Shown in pieces: positions 14,709 through 18,317 of a DNA stretch of 18,317 nucleotides. Position 1 is the stretch's first letter; the number at the start of each line of letters is the position of its first letter. The position numbers were made by a program, and so were the translations under genes. Source of the stretch: Bacteroidales bacterium (GTDB lineage: Bacteria > Bacteroidota > Bacteroidia > Bacteroidales > UBA7960); assembly GCA_007130545.1 (NCBI GenBank), contig SLSG01000161.1:1-18317 (forward strand). The letters run 5' to 3'. Under the pieces are notes generated by a model. That model ran no database searches, had not been told where the DNA came from, and saw only the letters and a list, made by a program, of their open reading frames with translations.

Positions 14709-15614
14709 ATGTTCAGAAAAACATGGGTATCCATCTGCCGGCAGTTCAGGCCTGAATTCAGGACTGTGCTTCCATGGTTGTTTGTCGGACTGGTGGTCAT
14801 GCAGTCGGGATGCAGGCAGGAGGAACCACGTGCCGTCGATGATCTGCTGCTGGCCAGTGTCTATTCAGGCAGGCTGTATACCTCAGATATCATTGGCATT
14901 GTTCCCCAGGGGGCCTTGCCGGAAGACAGCATGCGAGTCGTGAAGCGGTATGTTGACAACTGGGTCAGGCAACAGGTGCTCCTGCACCATGCCTTGGAGA
15001 ACCTGGATCCGGCAAATTTGGATTTCGAAAAAAAGATACAGGATTATAAAAACTCCCTCATCATCTTCACCTACGAAACCGAATTGGTGAAAAACGATCT
15101 GGATACCCTGGTTACCGAGGCCCAGATCAGTGAGTACTACGAACAGAATCATTTGGATTTTACTTTGCAGGAGAGCATAGTCCGTGTTGTCTACGTTAAA
15201 GTCCCGCTGGATGCCCCGGAACCAGGCCTCCTAAGAAGGCTTTACCGATCAGTTGACCCCGACGACATTGCATTGCTTGAGGATTATTGTGTACAGCATG
15301 CCGCCAATTATTTCATAGAGTCAGACAACTGGTTGCTGTTTTCCGAATTGCTCAGGGAGATTCCCCTTTCGGTCAGCAACCCCGAGTCCTACCTTACCCA
15401 GAACAGGCTTGTGGAGCTTTCAGACGAATATTACCGGTATTTTTTGAACATCCAGGACTACAAACTCAAAGGCAGCGTTTCCCCATTGTCATTTGAGCGG
15501 GAAAATGTGCGCAGCATCCTGCTGAACCGGCGCAGGCACGCATTTGTGAATCAAAAAAGGGAGGAATTGTTTCAGCAGGCTTTGCAGAGTGGAAACCTGG
15601 AAACATTCCTGTAG
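14709..15614 (+). CDS. Lipoprotein with SurA-like N-terminus and no recognisable active parvulin domain
   Basis: A 301-residue protein. The N-terminus has a basic stretch (RKTW...RQFRPEFR), a hydrophobic core (about 20-31) and the lipobox MQSGC with lipidated C35, so it is probably anchored in the envelope. Residues about 45-150 resemble the helical chaperone region of SurA-type PPIases. The segment SIVRVVYVKVPLD (about 157-170) looks like the first strand of a PpiC domain, but the usual GG..G, phenylalanine-containing and final GYHII blocks are absent. I read it as a non-catalytic chaperone-like relative of its neighbours. It is tightly placed between two parvulin genes (7 nt upstream gap, 40 nt downstream). 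The start ATG is preceded by AAAAGGACG, a weak Shine-Dalgarno sequence. Family members are usually annotated as PPIase-like or hypothetical. Confidence 0.75.
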   Translation: MFRKTWVSICRQFRPEFRTVLPWLFVGLVVMQSGCRQEEPRAVDDLLLASVYSGRLYTSDIIGIVPQGALPEDSMRVVKRYVDNWVRQQVLLHHALENLDPANLDFEKKIQDYKNSLIIFTYETELVKNDLDTLVTEAQISEYYEQNHLDFTLQESIVRVVYVKVPLDAPEPGLLRRLYRSVDPDDIALLEDYCVQHAANYFIESDNWLLFSELLREIPLSVSNPESYLTQNRLVELSDEYYRYFLNIQDYKLKGSVSPLSFERENVRSILLNRRRHAFVNQKREELFQQALQSGNLETFL

Positions 15615-15654
15615 TTTATTAACGGCCTTCCAGCTTTAACATTAAATAACCATA

Positions 15655-17025
15655 ATGAAAAAAATTGTCGGATCATTGCTTCTCGTTTTTGCATGCCATT
15701 TGGTTTTTTTGCCACCCAGCGCATATGCCCAGGAAAAGGTCATCATAGACGAGGTGGTGGCTGTGATCGGGAACAGCGCCATATTGAAATCAGACATCAT
15801 CAACCAGCAAAGGCAGTTGGAAGCCCAGGGGGCGAACCTGGGACCCAATCCGACTTGTTCCATGCTGGACGATATACTGTATCAGAAACTGCTGTTCAAC
15901 CAGGCCAAGATTGACAGCATTGAGGTCAGCGATGATCATGTGGAACAGGTCCTGGAAAGACGGTTGCGCTTTTTTATCGCACAGATTGGCTCCAGGGAAC
16001 GCCTTGAGGCATATTATGGGAAATCCCTTGAAGAGCTGAAGGAGGAGTTCCGGGAACTGGTGCGTGAGCAGGAGTTAAGCCAGCGAATGGAGTCGACCAT
16101 CACACAAAATGTCAGTGTAACCCCCGCAGAGGTAAGGCGGTTTTTCAACACCATTCATCCGGACAGTATACCAATGGTGGAGAGTGAAATGGTACTGGCA
16201 AAGATCACAAATACTCCCGCCGTGAGGGAGGAAGAAAAGGATTTGGTCAAGGCCCGCCTGGAAGAGTTCCGTGAGCGAATCCTAAGGGGGGAAAGTTTCT
16301 CGACTCTTGCCATCCTGTATTCAGAAGATCCTGGCTCAGCACGCAGGGGGGGAGAACTGGGCTTTGTCGGAAGGGGAGAGCTGTACCCGGAGTTTGAAGC
16401 CAACGCATTCGGCTTGCGGCCAGGTGAACTTTCCGAGATAGTGGAAACAGAGGCAGGTTATCACATTATTCAGATGATTGAGAGGAGGGGGGAGCAGGTG
16501 AATGTTCGCCATATACTGCTCCGGCCAAAAGTTTCACCGGAGGACCTGCAGCAGGCGCGTGTAAAGCTCGACAGCGTCAGAACACTGATTGCTTCAGGGG
16601 AAATGACATTTGCGGAAGCAGCCCGGAAATTCTCCGACCATCCTGGCAGGATCAATGAGGGGGTCATGGTGAATCCTTATACCGGCACTTCCCGCTTTCG
16701 CTCGGATGAACTGGGTCAGATCGATCCCAATCTGGTTTTTATTGTAGACAGACTGGAGGTAGGCCAGGTATCTGAACCCCATATCATGATGACCGAAGAT
16801 AGCCAGCAGGCCTACAGGCTGGTTACGGTTATCAGCCGCGTTGACCCACATAGGGCCAATCTGGAGGAAGATTATGACCTGATACAGCAACTTGCCTTGC
16901 AGCAGAAAGAACTGGGGGTAATCAGGCAATGGATCAACAGGAGGCTGGGCTCCACTTATGTACGTATTAACGAGGAATACCGGGATTGTGCGTTTGAGCA
17001 CAACTGGCTGAAGACCACCCCGTGA
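15655..17025 (+). CDS. SurA-like periplasmic peptidyl-prolyl isomerase, two parvulin domains
   Basis: A 456-residue exported chaperone/isomerase in the SurA architecture. The signal peptide ends at SAYA|Q (residues 1-25). The SurA N-domain (28-150) starts with VIIDEVVAVIGNSAILKSDI, the classic SurA opening. PpiC domain 1 (about 176-278) has the full pattern: LYSEDPGSARRGGELGFVGR, EFEANAFGLRPGELSEIVET, EAGYHIIQMIERR. PpiC domain 2 (about 283-397) begins NVRHILLRP but later diverges (KFSDHPGRINEGVMVNPYTG), so it may be weakly active or inactive. The length matches SurA. In E. coli, SurA escorts unfolded outer-membrane proteins to the BAM complex; the same role is inferred here. The moxR gene starts 18 nt after its stop. 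No separate promoter is visible. Confidence 0.9.
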   Translation: MKKIVGSLLLVFACHLVFLPPSAYAQEKVIIDEVVAVIGNSAILKSDIINQQRQLEAQGANLGPNPTCSMLDDILYQKLLFNQAKIDSIEVSDDHVEQVLERRLRFFIAQIGSRERLEAYYGKSLEELKEEFRELVREQELSQRMESTITQNVSVTPAEVRRFFNTIHPDSIPMVESEMVLAKITNTPAVREEEKDLVKARLEEFRERILRGESFSTLAILYSEDPGSARRGGELGFVGRGELYPEFEANAFGLRPGELSEIVETEAGYHIIQMIERRGEQVNVRHILLRPKVSPEDLQQARVKLDSVRTLIASGEMTFAEAARKFSDHPGRINEGVMVNPYTGTSRFRSDELGQIDPNLVFIVDRLEVGQVSEPHIMMTEDSQQAYRLVTVISRVDPHRANLEEDYDLIQQLALQQKELGVIRQWINRRLGSTYVRINEEYRDCAFEHNWLKTTP

Positions 17026-17043
17026 CCCATAATTTGAGTTTTT

Positions 17044-18009
17044 ATGCAATACCAATCTGATGTCGAAGCCCTGGATGCCCTGGCTGCAAAATACAACCAG
17101 CTGAGAAGCGAAATCGGACGTATTATAGTCGGACAGGATGAAGTGGTAAAGAACGTGCTGATCTCCATATTCAGCCGTGGGCACTGCCTGTTGGTGGGTG
17201 TTCCCGGACTGGCCAAAACCTTGTTGGTGAATACCATCTCCAGGGTACTGGGATTGAAATACAGTAGGATACAGTTTACCCCAGACCTGATGCCTTCCGA
17301 TATAATCGGGACAGAGATCCTTGACGAGAACCGCGATTTCCGCTTTATAGAGGGTCCCCTGTTTGCAAATATCATTCTTGCCGATGAGATCAACAGGACC
17401 CCGCCAAAAACGCAATCAGCCCTTCTGGAGGCCATGCAGGAAAGGTCGGTCACGGCCGCCGGGACCACCTATATTCTGCAGGATCCGTTTTTCGTCCTTG
17501 CCACCCAGAATCCAATAGAACAGGAAGGAACCTATCCCTTGCCTGAGGCCCAGCTTGACAGGTTTATGTTCAACGTTTATCTGGATTATCCCAGTTTTGA
17601 TGAGGAAATGATGGTTGTGCGGCAGACCACCTCAGACAGGAAGGAAAACCTGGGTGTGGTGCTGGATGGCAGGGAGATCGTATATTTTCAGGACCTGGTC
17701 AGAAGGGTACCGGTAACGGAGAACGTCATGGAATATGCCGTCAATCTTGCATCCCGCACGCGACCCAACACGGAAAGGGCCCATAAAATGGCCAATGAAT
17801 ATATCAATTGGGGTGCCGGGCCAAGGGCTTCCCAGTTCCTTATCATCGGGGCAAAATGTCATGCCGCCATTCAGGGGAAGTATGCACCTGACATTGACGA
17901 TGTCAATGCCATCGCCTATTCCATCCTTAGACACCGTATCGTGAGGAACTACAAGGCAGAGGCTGAAGGAATCTCGGTCGAACAGATTGTTGATAACCTG
18001 GTCGATTAA
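17044..18009 (+). CDS. MoxR-family AAA+ ATPase
   Basis: A 321-residue cytoplasmic AAA+ ATPase of the MoxR family, chaperone-like machines that usually work with vWA-domain proteins. The Walker A motif is GVPGLAKT (52-59; K58), the family's variant P-loop. Walker B is ILADEINR (111-118), sensor 1 is the asparagine in ATQNPIEQEG (153-162), the arginine finger is in EAQLDRF (168-174; R173), and GPRASQ near the C-terminus is the sensor-2 region. Length is typical. Bacteroidota moxR genes are often followed by a DUF58 gene and batA-E aerotolerance genes, but here the operon ends and an rRNA promoter region follows. Its position 18 nt behind surA suggests a link to envelope protein quality control, which is an inference. 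No clear terminator follows the stop. Confidence 0.95.
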   Translation: MQYQSDVEALDALAAKYNQLRSEIGRIIVGQDEVVKNVLISIFSRGHCLLVGVPGLAKTLLVNTISRVLGLKYSRIQFTPDLMPSDIIGTEILDENRDFRFIEGPLFANIILADEINRTPPKTQSALLEAMQERSVTAAGTTYILQDPFFVLATQNPIEQEGTYPLPEAQLDRFMFNVYLDYPSFDEEMMVVRQTTSDRKENLGVVLDGREIVYFQDLVRRVPVTENVMEYAVNLASRTRPNTERAHKMANEYINWGAGPRASQFLIIGAKCHAAIQGKYAPDIDDVNAIAYSILRHRIVRNYKAEAEGISVEQIVDNLVD

Positions 18010-18080
18010 ACCATTCAGTGGTCCTTGAGGTCTGATGTTCAGTCCCTTTAATCCTGTTAATAAATAGCCTTAATTATTTC

Positions 18081-18110
18081 TTGCTCAGGCCGGATTTTTG
18101 CTTATCTTTG
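18081..18110 (+). promoter_or_regulatory. Tandem promoter P1 (probable rRNA operon)
   Basis: TTG at 18081-18083, a 19-nt spacer, and TATCTTTG (exact TAnnTTTG) at 18103-18110. Predicted start near 18117. The initial transcript, TCCCTCCGAAAGGA, resembles that of P2. Confidence 0.75.
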
Positions 18111-18170
18111 TAGTCCCTCCGAAAGGAATGCAACGCGGTCTTGGATTTTATTTTTTTAACAACTTTTTTG

Positions 18171-18200
18171 TTGCAGATAATAAAAAAGTCCGTACCTTTG
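18171..18200 (+). promoter_or_regulatory. Tandem promoter P2 (probable rRNA operon)
   Basis: TTTGTTG ending with TTG at 18171-18173, a 19-nt spacer, and TACCTTTG (exact TAnnTTTG) at 18193-18200. A T-rich tract at 18145-18169 could act like an UP element. The -7 box is exactly 90 nt after that of P1. The downstream TCCCT/AGGGA (18204-18218) can form a small hairpin at the predicted start near 18207. Confidence 0.78.
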
Positions 18201-18228
18201 CACTCCCTATTTAAGGGAAACAAGAACG

Positions 18229-18246
18229 ATCTTTGAAAAAATTGGG
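18229..18246 (+). promoter_or_regulatory. boxA-like antitermination sequence in the putative rRNA leader
   Basis: GATCTTTGAAAAAATTGG resembles the conserved leader element seen before 16S rRNA genes of Bacteroidota (a TTCTTTGACATATTGG-type sequence), taken as the boxA counterpart that recruits Nus factors. The match is from memory of the family, not from an alignment. Confidence 0.5.
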
Positions 18247-18317
18247 AAGCCAAATAGTAGCAAAAATACCCGTTGATTCATTTTGTTTATAATGAGATGA
18301 GTCGGCAACGATGATAA

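Larger units (their letters stand above)
18010..18317 (+). promoter_or_regulatory. Gene-free region: probable promoter and leader of an rRNA operon
   Basis: There is no plausible gene in these 308 bases. The region is AT-rich and holds two tandem Bacteroidota promoters (18081-18110 and 18171-18200) and a leader containing GATCTTTGAAAAAATTGG (18229-18246). That stretch resembles the conserved boxA-like TTCTTTGACATATTGG sequence ahead of 16S rRNA genes in this phylum. Tandem strong promoters plus this leader point to an rRNA operon starting beyond the right edge; the 16S start itself is not present. Another stable RNA is the main alternative. Confidence 0.6.

Noticed and set aside
16594..17415. 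A 273-residue minus-strand open frame across the surA-moxR junction
   Set aside because: It is antisense to two well-recognised genes and has no domain or start signal.
18010..18030. Short ACCA/TGGT hairpin after moxR, considered as a terminator
   Set aside because: It is a four-base-pair stem without a T tract; termination there is not supported.

Overview
The window reads as a chromosomal core segment of a Bacteroidota bacterium. Three observations support this. Several gene starts are preceded by the phylum-specific promoter (-33 TTG/TTTG, about 19-20 nt, -7 TAnnTTTG). One gene ends in a type IX secretion (T9SS) type-B sorting domain (CHU_C/gliding-motility C-terminal family). The OstA-like protein and the run of three PPIase-type genes behind guaB are typical of the phylum. 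Most genes lack a Shine-Dalgarno sequence, again typical. I cannot place it below phylum with confidence. I see no mobile element, CRISPR array, tRNA or sign of recent transfer.

Left part (1-2235, minus strand): the 5' end of ornithine aminotransferase (rocD, cut by the window edge), a lipoprotein-type Mn-like superoxide dismutase with a UUCG-loop terminator behind it, and a membrane-anchored protein with three helix-hairpin-helix (ComEA-like) repeats. A divergent promoter region (2236-2398) separates these from the plus-strand genes.

Middle (2399-11088, plus strand): two sodium-coupled amino-acid carriers in tandem (NSS family, then AGCS family). These are followed by an envelope cluster: an OstA/LptA-like LPS-transport protein, two M16 peptidase genes that look like the two halves of an obligate heterodimer (one with the zinc site, one with the R/Y substrate-binding motif), and a secreted T9SS type-B protein.

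Right part (11154-18009, plus strand): guaB with its own promoter heads a tight gene run: a two-domain parvulin PPIase, a lipoprotein with a SurA-like N-terminus and no recognisable active parvulin domain, a SurA-like two-parvulin PPIase, and a MoxR-family AAA+ ATPase. No promoter or strong terminator is visible between them, so they are probably one operon linking GMP synthesis to outer-membrane protein folding.

The last 308 bases (18010-18317) hold no gene but contain two tandem, near-ideal Bacteroidota promoters and a leader with a boxA-like TCTTTGAAAAAATTGG stretch. This is most likely the promoter region of a ribosomal RNA operon whose 16S gene starts just outside the window.

I did not find a convincing wholly new system. 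The best leads are the split-site M16 pair beside the OstA-like gene and the T9SS-B cargo, the non-catalytic lipoprotein between two parvulins together with a MoxR ATPase lacking its usual vWA/DUF58 partners, and a C9 tract at the start of the second M16 gene.
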